The notes under the pieces were generated by a model. That model did not search any database. It was not told the origin of the DNA and was given only the letters and a program-made list of their open reading frames with translations. Shown here in pieces: positions 24,017 to 32,543 of a DNA stretch of 64,000 bases (position 1 is its first letter; every line of letters starts with the position of its first letter). The translations under genes were made by a program, and so were the position numbers. This stretch comes from Cytobacillus oceanisediminis 2691 (GTDB lineage Bacteria > Bacillota > Bacilli > Bacillales > Cytobacillaceae): positions 3,261,501 through 3,325,500 of the forward strand of contig NZ_CP015506.1 in the NCBI RefSeq assembly GCF_000294775.2. The letters run 5' to 3'.

Positions 24017-25193
24017 TGGAATACTCCTCCTGACGAATCCCGGCTAAATTCAATACCAGCTTCATTCTTTCTGCAGCAAGCTCAGGGTCCGACAGCAGTC
24101 CGGCCTGGTCTGCCAATACAAACAGTTCCGACAGATGCACGATGGACCTTGCACTCTCAGCCCCGCCAATCATGCGGAAATGGGATTGGTGCCCGTTCAG
24201 ATAAGCCATGAAGACGATACCGGTTTTATAGGAATAAGTTGGCGCCTGGAAAATATGACGTGACAGCGGAACTGTTTTATCCAATAATGCATGATAGGAC
24301 TCATAGTCACGATCATCCAGAGCATGCAGGGCTGCAGCTGCAGCTGGTGCGATGGCGTCAAAAATCCCCAGCAGGGCATGGCTGTATCCATGTTCATCCC
24401 CTTTAATCAGTTCAGGATAATTGAAATCATCACCGGTATACATTTTCACACCTGGTGGAAGAAGCCGGCGCATTTCTATTTCACGGGAAGCATCAAGAAG
24501 AGAGATTTTAATTCCGTCGACTTTGTCTTTGTTATCCCAAATGACATTCAGACAGACTTCCATCGCATCATCCAGATTCTTATAGCCCCAGTATCCTTTT
24601 AAGGATGGATCAAACATGTCGCCAAGCCAGTGAAGGATAACCGGCTTAGAGACCTGTCTTAAAGTATTGGCATAAATCCTCTCATAATCCTCAGGGCCTT
24701 GGGCACAATCTGCCAGGGCCCTGCTTGCCATCAGGATGATTTGCGAGTTATGCTGTTCCACAAATTCGCATTGCTCCTCATAGGCAGCCTGAACATCCGC
24801 TAAGGTGACGGATGGGCCAGGGAGCAGCTGATCTGTCCCGGCTCCGCATGCTATCCTGCCGCCTTCTGCTTTTGCCTCCGCCGCCGACCGGCGAATCAGC
24901 TCCTTTGCATGCTCCCAATTAAGAGCCATTCCGCGCTGGGCCGTATCCATCGCCTCTGCTACCGAGAGACCCATAGACCATAGATGCCTTCGATAAGCTA
25001 AGGTGTTTTCCCAGTCGATCTTTGCCTTTAAAACGGGATCGGAATCTGCGAGAGGATTACAAACCACATGGGCAGCTGAAAAGGCGATCCTGCTTTTGAA
25101 AGGGCCTTCCGGCAGGATGAAAGCTTTCTGATTCCCAGCGTGATATTCATATGACTTGCCGTTTTTATCTGGCAGAGTTAACTGCTTCACCAT
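24003..25193 (-). CDS. DUF993 family protein (aldolase-like barrel)
   Basis: A 396-residue protein of DUF993, a branch of the dihydrodipicolinate synthase/N-acetylneuraminate lyase-like barrels. Typical segments are GPFKSRIAFSAAHVVCNPLAD, PVILHWLGDMFDP and DGIKISLLD, the last holding a Lys at the position of the Schiff-base lysine in that superfamily. A C-C bond cleavage of a keto-acid or keto-sugar is therefore likely, by inference. It overlaps the upstream dehydrogenase gene by 29 bases and the downstream isomerase gene by 14, so the three are tightly coupled. Confidence 0.85.
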   Translation of the reverse strand: MVKQLTLPDKNGKSYEYHAGNQKAFILPEGPFKSRIAFSAAHVVCNPLADSDPVLKAKIDWENTLAYRRHLWSMGLSVAEAMDTAQRGMALNWEHAKELIRRSAAEAKAEGGRIACGAGTDQLLPGPSVTLADVQAAYEEQCEFVEQHNSQIILMASRALADCAQGPEDYERIYANTLRQVSKPVILHWLGDMFDPSLKGYWGYKNLDDAMEVCLNVIWDNKDKVDGIKISLLDASREIEMRRLLPPGVKMYTGDDFNYPELIKGDEHGYSHALLGIFDAIAPAAAAALHALDDRDYESYHALLDKTVPLSRHIFQAPTYSYKTGIVFMAYLNGHQSHFRMIGGAESARSIVHLSELFVLADQAGLLSDPELAAERMKLVLNLAGIRQEEYSSGKL

Positions 25194-26355
25194 TCTTTCT
25201 CACCTCCAGGCTTAATTCCGGTACATCAACCCAGCGCCGCTCCTCCCACGATTTAAGCCCTAATTCAGCCAGCTGAGTTCCTTTGGCACCCTCTAGCAAA
25301 TCCCATGGGAATGGCTCGTCGACTGCAATATGCTTTAAAAACAGCTCCCACTGGACCTTGAAGCCATTATCAAAAACCTGGTTATCCGGGACTGTTTGCC
25401 ATTGTTCTGTAAATGCAAAAGGATTCTCAATGTCAGGATTCCATACAGGCTTCGGTGTATTGATGCGATGCTGAATCTTGCAATCTCTTAAACCAGCTAC
25501 AGCGCTTCCGTGTGTGCCATCTACTTGAATCGTTAATAAGTCTTCCCGATTAACCCGGACAGTCCAGGAGGAATTCACCTGTGCAATAATGCCGCCTTCG
25601 AGTTCAAAGGTTGCATATGCTGCATCATCGGCTGTGCACACGTACGTATTTCCATTCTCATCGACCCGTTTTGGAATATGGGTTTTACCCAGGCAGGAAA
25701 CAGACTCTACATTGCCAAACAGGTTGTCGAGAACATATCGCCAATGTGCGAACATATCAACAATAATCCCGCCGCCATCTTCCTTGCGGTAATTCCAGGA
25801 TGGCCTCTGTCCAGCCTGCCAATCCCCTTCAAATACCCAATAGCCAAATTCCATCTGAACGGATAGGATTTTGCCGAAGAACCCTGAATCTATCAGTCTC
25901 TTTAATTTTAATAGTCCAGGCAGGAATAATTTATCCTGCACAACCCCATTTTTCACCCCAGCCCCATACGCCAGCTTTGCCAGTTCAATAGATTCCTCCA
26001 AGCTTGTGGCAGTTGGTTTTTCACAGTAAATGTGCTTTCCGGCTTTTATGGCTTTCCGAATCGCATCTGCCCTTCGGACGGTGGTTTGAGAATCAAAATA
26101 GATTACATTATGCGGATCTGCCAGGCACTCATCAAGGTCTGTGCTCCATCGGCTGATATTGTGCTTTTCAGCTAGCAATTGCAGTTTATCTTTGTTTCTT
26201 CCAACAAGAATGGGGTCCGGCATAATAACATCACCATTCGCCAGCTCCACCCCTCCTTGCTCGCGGATTGCCACGATAGATCTCACTAGATGCTGATTCG
26301 TTCCCATCCTACCGGTCACACCGTTCATGATAATTCCAATATTTTTAACTGCCAT
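25165..26355 (-). CDS. Gfo/Idh/MocA family oxidoreductase
   Basis: A 396-residue NAD(P)-dependent dehydrogenase. The N-terminal Rossmann domain is NIGIIMNGVTGRMGTNQHLV, a variant GxxGxxG. The family motif GKHIYCEKPTATS (EKP, about residue 118) carries the catalytic-region Lys, and a C-terminal substrate domain includes GGGIIVDMFAHWRYVLD, where the His is the conserved catalytic partner. It oxidises a sugar or cyclitol hydroxyl as the likely first step for the DUF993 and isomerase enzymes downstream. AGGAGG precedes the ATG. It is separated from the TRAP genes upstream by the repeat at 26520-26646. Confidence 0.88.
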   Translation of the reverse strand: MAVKNIGIIMNGVTGRMGTNQHLVRSIVAIREQGGVELANGDVIMPDPILVGRNKDKLQLLAEKHNISRWSTDLDECLADPHNVIYFDSQTTVRRADAIRKAIKAGKHIYCEKPTATSLEESIELAKLAYGAGVKNGVVQDKLFLPGLLKLKRLIDSGFFGKILSVQMEFGYWVFEGDWQAGQRPSWNYRKEDGGGIIVDMFAHWRYVLDNLFGNVESVSCLGKTHIPKRVDENGNTYVCTADDAAYATFELEGGIIAQVNSSWTVRVNREDLLTIQVDGTHGSAVAGLRDCKIQHRINTPKPVWNPDIENPFAFTEQWQTVPDNQVFDNGFKVQWELFLKHIAVDEPFPWDLLEGAKGTQLAELGLKSWEERRWVDVPELSLEVRKNGEAVNSAR

Positions 26356-26519
26356 AACTACTTCCTCCTTTTGACTTTAAAGCCAAGTAATTTGTTGTTT
26401 AGCTTACTTTTATTCTAAAAATTTTTGAAAGGATTATCTCATCCATATCGGAAGGCTATTTGCAATATCGGAGATAAGAGGGGAAATCTATTACAATTGG
26501 CTCTGTTAAATTTGCCTGT

Positions 26520-26646
26520 TTATTTCCGTTGCAGGTACCCGCTTTCCGCGGGCGGTCCGGGAGCCTCCTCGGCGCTTTCGCACCTGCGGGGTCTCCCGAT
26601 GACACGCTTCTCCCGCAGGAGTCCCGCACCTTCCACTCCAATCAGC
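26520..26646. repeat. Dispersed GC-rich palindromic repeat, copy 2 (inverted)
   Basis: Opposite orientation to the unit at 15004-15124. It shares the blocks GACTCCTGCGGGAG, GGGAGACCCCGCAGG, GCCGAGGAGGC and CCGCGGAAAGC on the minus strand. It sits between the TRAP permease terminator and the Gfo/Idh/MocA gene and splits the catabolic locus into two transcription units or adds an RNA structure between them. The rest of 26356-26676 shows nothing further. Confidence 0.8.
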
Positions 26647-26676
26647 AGGGTGCTAAAAGCTTTTTTACAAACCTTC

Positions 26677-26713
26677 AAAAAAAATACCGTCACTTCTCAG
26701 AAGAAGGACGGTA
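26677..26713 (-). terminator. Terminator of TRAP transporter genes
   Basis: On the minus strand TACCGTC (26713-26707) pairs with GACGGTA (26691-26685), followed by a run of eight T. Confidence 0.8.
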
Positions 26714-26723
26714 ATTAATGAGA

Positions 26724-27992
26724 TCATTGGTAAACAAAATCTGCTAGATATAGAGAAAGCTGAGGAACATACGTAATGACCATTAGCGCTGCAATCAGCA
26801 CAAATATAAACGGCATGGTACCTCTTGTTACACCAGCCAGCGACATTTTGCTGATGCCTGATGCCACAAATAGATTCAATCCAAAAGGAGGAGTCAGCAT
26901 TCCGATTGCCAGATTGATAATCATGATAACGCCGAAATGAATCGGATCTATTCCCATTTCAAGCACCACCGGCAAAAACAGCGGGACGAGGATCAGCACT
27001 GCTGCGCTCGAATCCATAAACATGCCCACGATCAGCAGGATGATATTGACCAGAATTAAGAAAACAATAGGATTTGATGCATACTCTATCAGTGTTCCTG
27101 CGACGGTAGACGGGATCTGTTCATAGGTCAAATACCAGCTGAACACCTTCGAAGCAGAAATGACAAGCATAATCATGGCAGATGTCACAATCGATCTTTT
27201 TGTAACGGCAAATAATTCTTTAAAGGTCAGTTCCTTATAGATAAAAAAGCCGACAATCATGCTGTATACAATCGCAACCGCTGCAGCTTCGGTAGGGGTG
27301 AAAACGCCAAAGTAAATACCGCCAAGGACGATGACTGGCATCAAAATTCCCCAGATGGCAGAAACCGTTGATTTCCATAATTCCTTTCCGGTCGGTCTTG
27401 GATCTGGCTTATGCCCCTGTTTCTTTGCAATAACATACCCGACAGTCATAAGAATCAGTCCGATAAAGATTCCCGGAATGATTCCGGCAATAAACAATTT
27501 GCCGATTGAAACTTCCGCAACTGAGCCATAGACTAGAAACGTTATACTGGGAGGGATGATGATCCCGAGCGAGCCGGATGCACACATTAATCCAACCGAG
27601 AATTTTTCAGAAAACCGCGCTTCCTTTAAGGATGGAATCATGATGCCCCCAATCGCAGCAACCGTTGCAGGGCTTGATCCTGAAAGGGCAGCAAAAAACA
27701 TGGACGATAGCACCCCTGCAATTGGCAGGCCTCCGGTTGTCCAACCGACCCATTTCTTCGTGAAATCTATTAATCTCTTGGATGTCCCCCCTGCCAGCAT
27801 TAAATCTCCTGCAAATACAAAGAAAGGGATGGCCATCAGTGAAAAGGAATCTACTCCAGAAAACATGGTTCTCGCCAATGTATCCATTGGAACGTTACTT
27901 TGAAAGATGACGATAATCGTACTTAACGCAATGGAAATAGCAATTGGAACCCCCAATAAAAGAAGAACCAGAAAGATGATTAATAGCATCAT
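26724..27992 (-). CDS. TRAP transporter large permease (DctM type)
   Basis: A 422-residue membrane protein with 11-12 helices. Motifs include PMDTLARTMFSGVDSFSLMAIPFFVFAG split over helices 2-3, GSSPATVAAIGGIMIPSL and FGVIMIINLAIGMLTPPFGLNLFVA, all diagnostic for DctM/SiaM. It forms the Na+-driven import channel together with the small subunit, whose gene overlaps it by 4 bases. TRAP systems take up organic acids, including sugar acids (uronates, aldonates). A terminator follows its stop. Confidence 0.93.
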   Translation of the reverse strand: MMLLIIFLVLLLLGVPIAISIALSTIIVIFQSNVPMDTLARTMFSGVDSFSLMAIPFFVFAGDLMLAGGTSKRLIDFTKKWVGWTTGGLPIAGVLSSMFFAALSGSSPATVAAIGGIMIPSLKEARFSEKFSVGLMCASGSLGIIIPPSITFLVYGSVAEVSIGKLFIAGIIPGIFIGLILMTVGYVIAKKQGHKPDPRPTGKELWKSTVSAIWGILMPVIVLGGIYFGVFTPTEAAAVAIVYSMIVGFFIYKELTFKELFAVTKRSIVTSAMIMLVISASKVFSWYLTYEQIPSTVAGTLIEYASNPIVFLILVNIILLIVGMFMDSSAAVLILVPLFLPVVLEMGIDPIHFGVIMIINLAIGMLTPPFGLNLFVASGISKMSLAGVTRGTMPFIFVLIAALMVITYVPQLSLYLADFVYQ

Positions 27993-28510
27993 AGTTTGGG
28001 TGCCTCCTCTTTTGGAGGAATAATTGTTTGGTTTACTGCACGCAAGCTTTTTACATCCTGAACTAATAGCTGCAGAAAGCGAATCAGCATCAGGCTTGCC
28101 CCAACAGGGAGAGCCAGATATGGGATATACATCGGCATTCCGGTGGACGGAGTCACACTGCCGAATTCAATAACACTGGAAACGATCCCGCTGCCTGACC
28201 AAATTAAAAAGACACAGAAAACAATGGAAATCAGATTGGCAATCGTTGAGAAGATTTTTTTTCCCTTTTCAGGCAAATACGTAACAAGGGCGTCCATCGT
28301 GGCATGCGCTTTTTCCCTGACGGCAATACTGCTTCCTATAAATACAAACCACACTATTAAGTATCTTGCCACCTCCTCTGACCAGGACAGCGAATAATTG
28401 AAAACATATCTTAACACCACCTGTACGAACACAAGCAAGGAAGTAAGGATTAAGGAAACAACTCCGACATATTCCTCAAGGTAGTTCAAAATATGATTGA
28501 TTTTCTGCAA
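27989..28510 (-). CDS. TRAP transporter small permease (DctQ type)
   Basis: A 173-residue protein with four membrane helices (VGVVSLILTSLLVFVQVVLR, EVARYLIVWFVFIGSSIAV, ISIVFCVFLIWSGSGIV, YLALPVGASLMLIRFL). WSEEVARYLIVWFVFIG is the DctQ signature. The start is TTG with GGAGGG eight bases upstream. It overlaps the large permease gene by four bases, so they are co-translated. Confidence 0.92.
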   Translation of the reverse strand: MQKINHILNYLEEYVGVVSLILTSLLVFVQVVLRYVFNYSLSWSEEVARYLIVWFVFIGSSIAVREKAHATMDALVTYLPEKGKKIFSTIANLISIVFCVFLIWSGSGIVSSVIEFGSVTPSTGMPMYIPYLALPVGASLMLIRFLQLLVQDVKSLRAVNQTIIPPKEEAPKL

Positions 28511-28530
28511 TGAAGATCCCTCCTTCTTGA

Positions 28531-28553
28531 AAAAGAGACGGCTATCAGCCGTC
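28531..28553 (-). terminator. Intercistronic hairpin after the TRAP binding-protein gene
   Basis: GACGGC-TATCA-GCCGTC with a T-rich tract after it on the minus strand. A partial terminator here would give more binding protein than permease, common for transporter operons. Confidence 0.65.
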
Positions 28554-28574
28554 CTTGATTGTATTTTAAAAATG

Positions 28575-29603
28575 CTATTGCGCTTCTTTTATGGCATCCA
28601 GTACTTCCTGCCCGCCCTCCACTTTCTTAAAGTCTTCATATACTTCACTTGTAGCCTTAATAAATGCCTCTTTATCCGATTCTGTCAGTTCGGTAATTTC
28701 AATCCCTGACTCTTCTAACGTTTTCATATAGGCTTCTTCATCAGCAGCAGATTGTTCCCATTGCCAATCCGTTACCTCAGCAGACACTTCATCAACAGCT
28801 TTCTGAAGATCTGCAGGAAGCTTCTGATAGAATTGCTCGCTGATTAATAATGGATAAGCCATATATCCATGGCTGCTTAAGGTTAAATAATCCTGGACTT
28901 CATAAAATTTCTTGCTGACGATATTGCTTAAAGGATTTTCCTGCCCATCAACCGTTTTGGTTTGAAGAGCCGTATATAATTCCGCAAAGTCAATGGAAAC
29001 CCCGCCGGCGCCCATCGCCTGGAACTGGGAAATTAAGAGCGGGCTTTGGGAAACACGCATCTTCAGGCCATCCAGGTCCTCCGGCTTTTGAATCGTTTGC
29101 TTGGAATTCGTCAGATGCTTGAATCCACCGTCCCAATATCCCAAGGCACGAAGACCCTGTTTCTCTAAGTGCTGGTTGAAAATTTCACCCACTTTTCCAT
29201 TTACCGCGCTTTTCACATGGTCACGGTCTTTAAATAAATAGGGAAGGTCAAACACTTCAAATTGTTTAACAAAGGCAGGCAAAACGCCAGTAAAAGGAGC
29301 GTTCATTTGAATGGTTCCAGACTGCATTTGTTCTGTGATTTCCCGGTCAGCTCCCAATTGGGAATCCGGGAAGACTTCCACTTTAATTTGGCCGTCTGTC
29401 CGCTCTTCCAATAGCTCTTTAAACTTCTCGGCAGCTTTGCCCTTTGCTGTTGAAGCGCTTACAACATGTGCGAATTTTATAACATATTCCCCTTTTTCTT
29501 CAGCCTTGCCGCTTCCCCCTGATGATGCTGATTTTCCACAGCCAGCTGTAAACATAGCGAGCATCAAAATACAAATTGAAAATAATCCCCATTTTCTTTT
29601 CAT
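28575..29603 (-). CDS. TRAP transporter substrate-binding lipoprotein (DctP type)
   Basis: A 342-residue solute receptor with a lipobox at MFTAGC (Cys about residue 22) and a short Ser/Gly linker. The DctP motifs YVIKFAHVVSASTAKGKAAE, GALGYWDGGFKHLTN and LKMRVSQSPLL (with the substrate-carboxylate-binding Arg) are present. Such receptors bind carboxylates, so the imported compound is probably an acidic sugar or hydroxy-acid. It is the first structural gene after the AraC regulator. A near-consensus cre-like site lies inside its 5' coding part at 29450-29463. Confidence 0.92.
   Translation of the reverse strand: MKRKWGLFSICILMLAMFTAGCGKSASSGGSGKAEEKGEYVIKFAHVVSASTAKGKAAEKFKELLEERTDGQIKVEVFPDSQLGADREITEQMQSGTIQMNAPFTGVLPAFVKQFEVFDLPYLFKDRDHVKSAVNGKVGEIFNQHLEKQGLRALGYWDGGFKHLTNSKQTIQKPEDLDGLKMRVSQSPLLISQFQAMGAGGVSIDFAELYTALQTKTVDGQENPLSNIVSKKFYEVQDYLTLSSHGYMAYPLLISEQFYQKLPADLQKAVDEVSAEVTDWQWEQSAADEEAYMKTLEESGIEITELTESDKEAFIKATSEVYEDFKKVEGGQEVLDAIKEAQ
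29450..29463 (-). promoter_or_regulatory. Possible cre (CcpA) site in TRAP receptor gene
   Basis: TGTAAGCGCTTCAA on the minus strand matches the cre pattern TGNAARCGNWWWCA at 13 of 14 positions and lies about 140 bases inside the gene, where roadblock cre sites occur in bacilli. Pattern match only. Confidence 0.35.
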
Positions 29604-29719
29604 GTCCCTTTGGCCCTCCTAAGTAAAATGATTTTCTCTCTTATTTACTATTTTGAATTTTCTTTCAACTATTGTCTTATGAGATTGAGAGAAAAATTCT
29701 TAATTTTGGAGATAGGCCA

Positions 29720-30568
29720 TCAGGAAACGGTATCTGAAACATCTGAAGCTGACTGAGAGGACAACCGGAATTTATTCGGTGAAATCCCCACCAGATTTCT
29801 GAAAGTACGATAAAAGGTTGATAATGTTTCATATCCAACCTCAAAGCAAATGGATACGATATCCTGATCAGATTGGAGCAGCAATTCCTTTGCATGGTTA
29901 ATCCTTACTTTCTGGAGATATTGCAGGGGGGTATCATTAAACTTCCTTTTAAAAATATCATTCATGTATCTTGTTGAAATTCCGAACACAGCAGACAGAC
30001 TTTCTGCCGTGATATTATTGAAGTAATGCCTTTCTATGTATTCCTTCATTTGTATGGACCGAATATCATTCGCATCCTGGACAAATGAAAAATTCTGCTG
30101 ACGCAGAAGGTGAATGATGATTTCAATCAGATACACAGGCATGGACAGCTTTCCAAATAAGTCCCCATTTTTTTGTTCGTACAGCATTTTTCTAATTAAC
30201 GGCCGAATTTCACTTGCCGTATATAAATCAAGCTCAAAATGGCGGGCGCTTTTCTGAATTAAAGAAAGCAATTCATTTTGCAGGGTAATGTTCAGCAAAG
30301 GTACTGAAAATGCCAGAACCAGAACAGTCATTTTAGTAGTCGCTATTATCGAGTGAACACAGTTTGGAGTTATCAGCACTACCTTGTCTTTAGAAAAATT
30401 ATAAGCCTTGCCATCAAGGGTAATCTCCCCTTCACCTTCAAGCGCATAGAGAATTTGAAAATGATCATGATAATGTTCAGCCACAAACTTGCCTCTGAGA
30501 TGCTTGCTTTCATACAAATTAATTCCTGTTTCCGGAAAATCGAATCTTCTGTAAAGATTTTTGTCCAT
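29720..30568 (-). CDS. AraC family transcriptional regulator with cupin domain
   Basis: A 282-residue regulator. The N-terminal cupin (about 15-100) contains AEHYHDHFQILYALEGEGEITLDG, typical of sugar-sensing AraC proteins. The C-terminal double helix-turn-helix (about 185-280) has ITAESLSAVFGISTRYMNDIF and DIVSICFEVGYETLSTFYRTF. It lies immediately upstream of the TRAP receptor gene on the same strand with about 115 bases between. It is the likely activator of the TRAP and dehydrogenase/DUF993/isomerase genes. Confidence 0.9.
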   Translation of the reverse strand: MDKNLYRRFDFPETGINLYESKHLRGKFVAEHYHDHFQILYALEGEGEITLDGKAYNFSKDKVVLITPNCVHSIIATTKMTVLVLAFSVPLLNITLQNELLSLIQKSARHFELDLYTASEIRPLIRKMLYEQKNGDLFGKLSMPVYLIEIIIHLLRQQNFSFVQDANDIRSIQMKEYIERHYFNNITAESLSAVFGISTRYMNDIFKRKFNDTPLQYLQKVRINHAKELLLQSDQDIVSICFEVGYETLSTFYRTFRNLVGISPNKFRLSSQSASDVSDTVS

Positions 30569-30767
30569 GAGGGCCTCCTTATAAAACGGGTTATTTTCTG
30601 ATGATATTTAATATTCTCTATATTCAAAGGTTACCCTTTAATAAATTTTGCGCAGGCATTTGTAAAAAGCTATAAATACTCAGCTCACCAGTCCATCCAA
30701 TATTTTTCACACATGGCTCTCTCAAATAGCTAGATTTTGTATGTTTAAAGCGGCATCTAAAATAGAT

Positions 30768-30810
30768 AAGGCCCCTGTTAATGAATCCTTCATTCAAGAA
30801 CAGGGGCCTT
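30768..30810. terminator. Strong inverted repeat, possible terminator
   Basis: AAGGCCCCTGTT (30768-30779) and AACAGGGGCCTT (30799-30810) form a 12-base stem, with a further ATGAA/TTCAT stem inside the loop. No good T run follows. It separates the TOMM cluster end from the AraC gene. The remaining parts of 30569-30946 show no gene. Confidence 0.55.
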
Positions 30811-30946
30811 ACATATTTAAGTTATGAAATTAAAAAAATGTACAACTATACTAATAAGTGTTTCCTATGAGAATTACAATAGTCTTATATTGAATTATTA
30901 GCAGGGAAATCTACCAAGCATGCCTCTCATAAAATCATCTCTTCAC

Positions 30947-32521
30947 CTAGCTGATTAAATTCCCTCTCAGCCATGGACGTGCCCGGTAGAAGCCAATCGG
31001 GATTTGGATAAGGCTTGTTTTTCCCTGTGATTCCATTCTGTAAATTTCATCACACATTTTCGCATCAAATCCGAGAAGCGGATGCCCGCCCATCCCAAGG
31101 GCTGTCGCAGCTATAAGCAGCCGCTGCATAAGCATTCCCGCTTCTATTTGCTGGATGCGATAGCCTCTGTAGCCCATTTCCGCTTTATGAAAATCTTTAT
31201 CCCCTGCTATATGAAAGCAGAGCGGGACTTGAAACAGATTCACATTGCCTGCAGGCATTCCGTTTTGAAGCGCAGTTCGATGGTCTCCGGGATTAAGCTC
31301 CCTTAGTGAATGAGCATCGCTGTCGTAATAATAAGCCCCATCCGGAATCCCTTCGACATTATTCAAACACACATATAGAGTTACACGTGACGCTCGCCTG
31401 TCAAGTGCCATATCTAAGTCGTTTCGATACAAGCAGGATGCGGTCGCCTCCTGAAGGAGTGCAGCAAGCTGCTCCTGGCTAACCTTTCCTGAAACAAAAT
31501 CCATGTCCGGTGAAAATCGCTCCCGGCAGACTGACGCCAAATCATACGATATCCTTTTTACATGAGGAAGAGTCAAAGGCCGGCCCTCACAATTGGTTTC
31601 ACTAGGGCTGATTTGACGAAACGATTTAGCTGATTCCTGCATGGACGCTTTATTGATGCCGGTTAACATCGGAAATTCTTTCACTCTGATTGACCTGACC
31701 CAGTCATTATTCTGAACCGATGTTACTTCCTCGCACAATTCGGAGGCAGAAGCCATTCCATCCCTGCCGCTTCTGTTCACAGCCCAGCTGGTCGGTTCAA
31801 CTGACAGCGGGATAACGGCATATACACTCTCCTCCTGATCAGACAGTCCAAGGAGATGGTTTAGGGCACGATCAAGAAAGTTGAAGTACACTCCCGCTGC
31901 AAAACCAAACCTCTTTGTAACCTCTAATAACTGTCCCATCACTGCACCTCCATCCAAGCCCTGCAGTCGATAAGCAAAGTTATTGTATTTAAAGTAATTT
32001 TTCCAGAACATGGTCGTCATAAATACAGTCCCAAAACAAGATGACACATCACAGCGATTGCCAAGAGCACGGGCTATATAGGAATCGAAATTACCCTTGC
32101 GCAGCAGCACCAGGCGGTGGTGCAGCACATCGTAGTGGTAGATTCCCTCCGGCAAGTCATCCAATTTCAGGAACATGTATAGTTCGTTAGGATACAGCGC
32201 TCCGCCAGAAGGCACAGACCGCCGAAACGACTGCATAAACCCATCCGCCTCTTCATTGGACCCAATTGGAAAGAGGGATTGGCTAACCTGATTAAGGCCG
32301 AATGTGTACCAAAGAAAATGACCCATTCTCCTAAGTTCAGGCTTTGCAGGTTCCTCCATTTCTTTACAGGAAAGGGGAACCTCCAGTGACAGGGGAACAA
32401 CTGGCAAGCCCCGGTAAAGCTTATAGGCAAGCGGCGCATCTTCCCAATCCACTTCCCAATCCGGCGGGCTTATTTGGTCAATATCAAAATGCAAATTGTG
32501 CAGAAAGGTATCTAGATTCAT
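30947..32521 (-). CDS. SagB-type thiazole/oxazole dehydrogenase, tandem nitroreductase domains
   Basis: The start MNLDTFLHN at 32521 is chosen for GGGAGG nine bases upstream; a longer frame would overlap the preceding gene. The 524-residue protein has two nitroreductase-fold regions. One spans about 50-230 (RRSVPSGGALYPNELYMFL, the SagB motif, and YHYDVLHHRLVLL). The second spans about 320-520 (ATASCLYRNDLDMALDRRASRV, IPDGAYYYDSDAHSL, QQIEAGMLMQRLLIAATALGMGGHPLLGF split in the helix). SagB uses FMN to oxidise azolines to aromatic azoles in TOMM peptides. Last gene of the cluster, 22 bases after the cyclodehydratase gene. Confidence 0.88.
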   Translation of the reverse strand: MNLDTFLHNLHFDIDQISPPDWEVDWEDAPLAYKLYRGLPVVPLSLEVPLSCKEMEEPAKPELRRMGHFLWYTFGLNQVSQSLFPIGSNEEADGFMQSFRRSVPSGGALYPNELYMFLKLDDLPEGIYHYDVLHHRLVLLRKGNFDSYIARALGNRCDVSSCFGTVFMTTMFWKNYFKYNNFAYRLQGLDGGAVMGQLLEVTKRFGFAAGVYFNFLDRALNHLLGLSDQEESVYAVIPLSVEPTSWAVNRSGRDGMASASELCEEVTSVQNNDWVRSIRVKEFPMLTGINKASMQESAKSFRQISPSETNCEGRPLTLPHVKRISYDLASVCRERFSPDMDFVSGKVSQEQLAALLQEATASCLYRNDLDMALDRRASRVTLYVCLNNVEGIPDGAYYYDSDAHSLRELNPGDHRTALQNGMPAGNVNLFQVPLCFHIAGDKDFHKAEMGYRGYRIQQIEAGMLMQRLLIAATALGMGGHPLLGFDAKMCDEIYRMESQGKTSLIQIPIGFYRARPWLRGNLIS

Positions 32522-32543
32522 CCTTTTTACCTCCCGGTCATGC

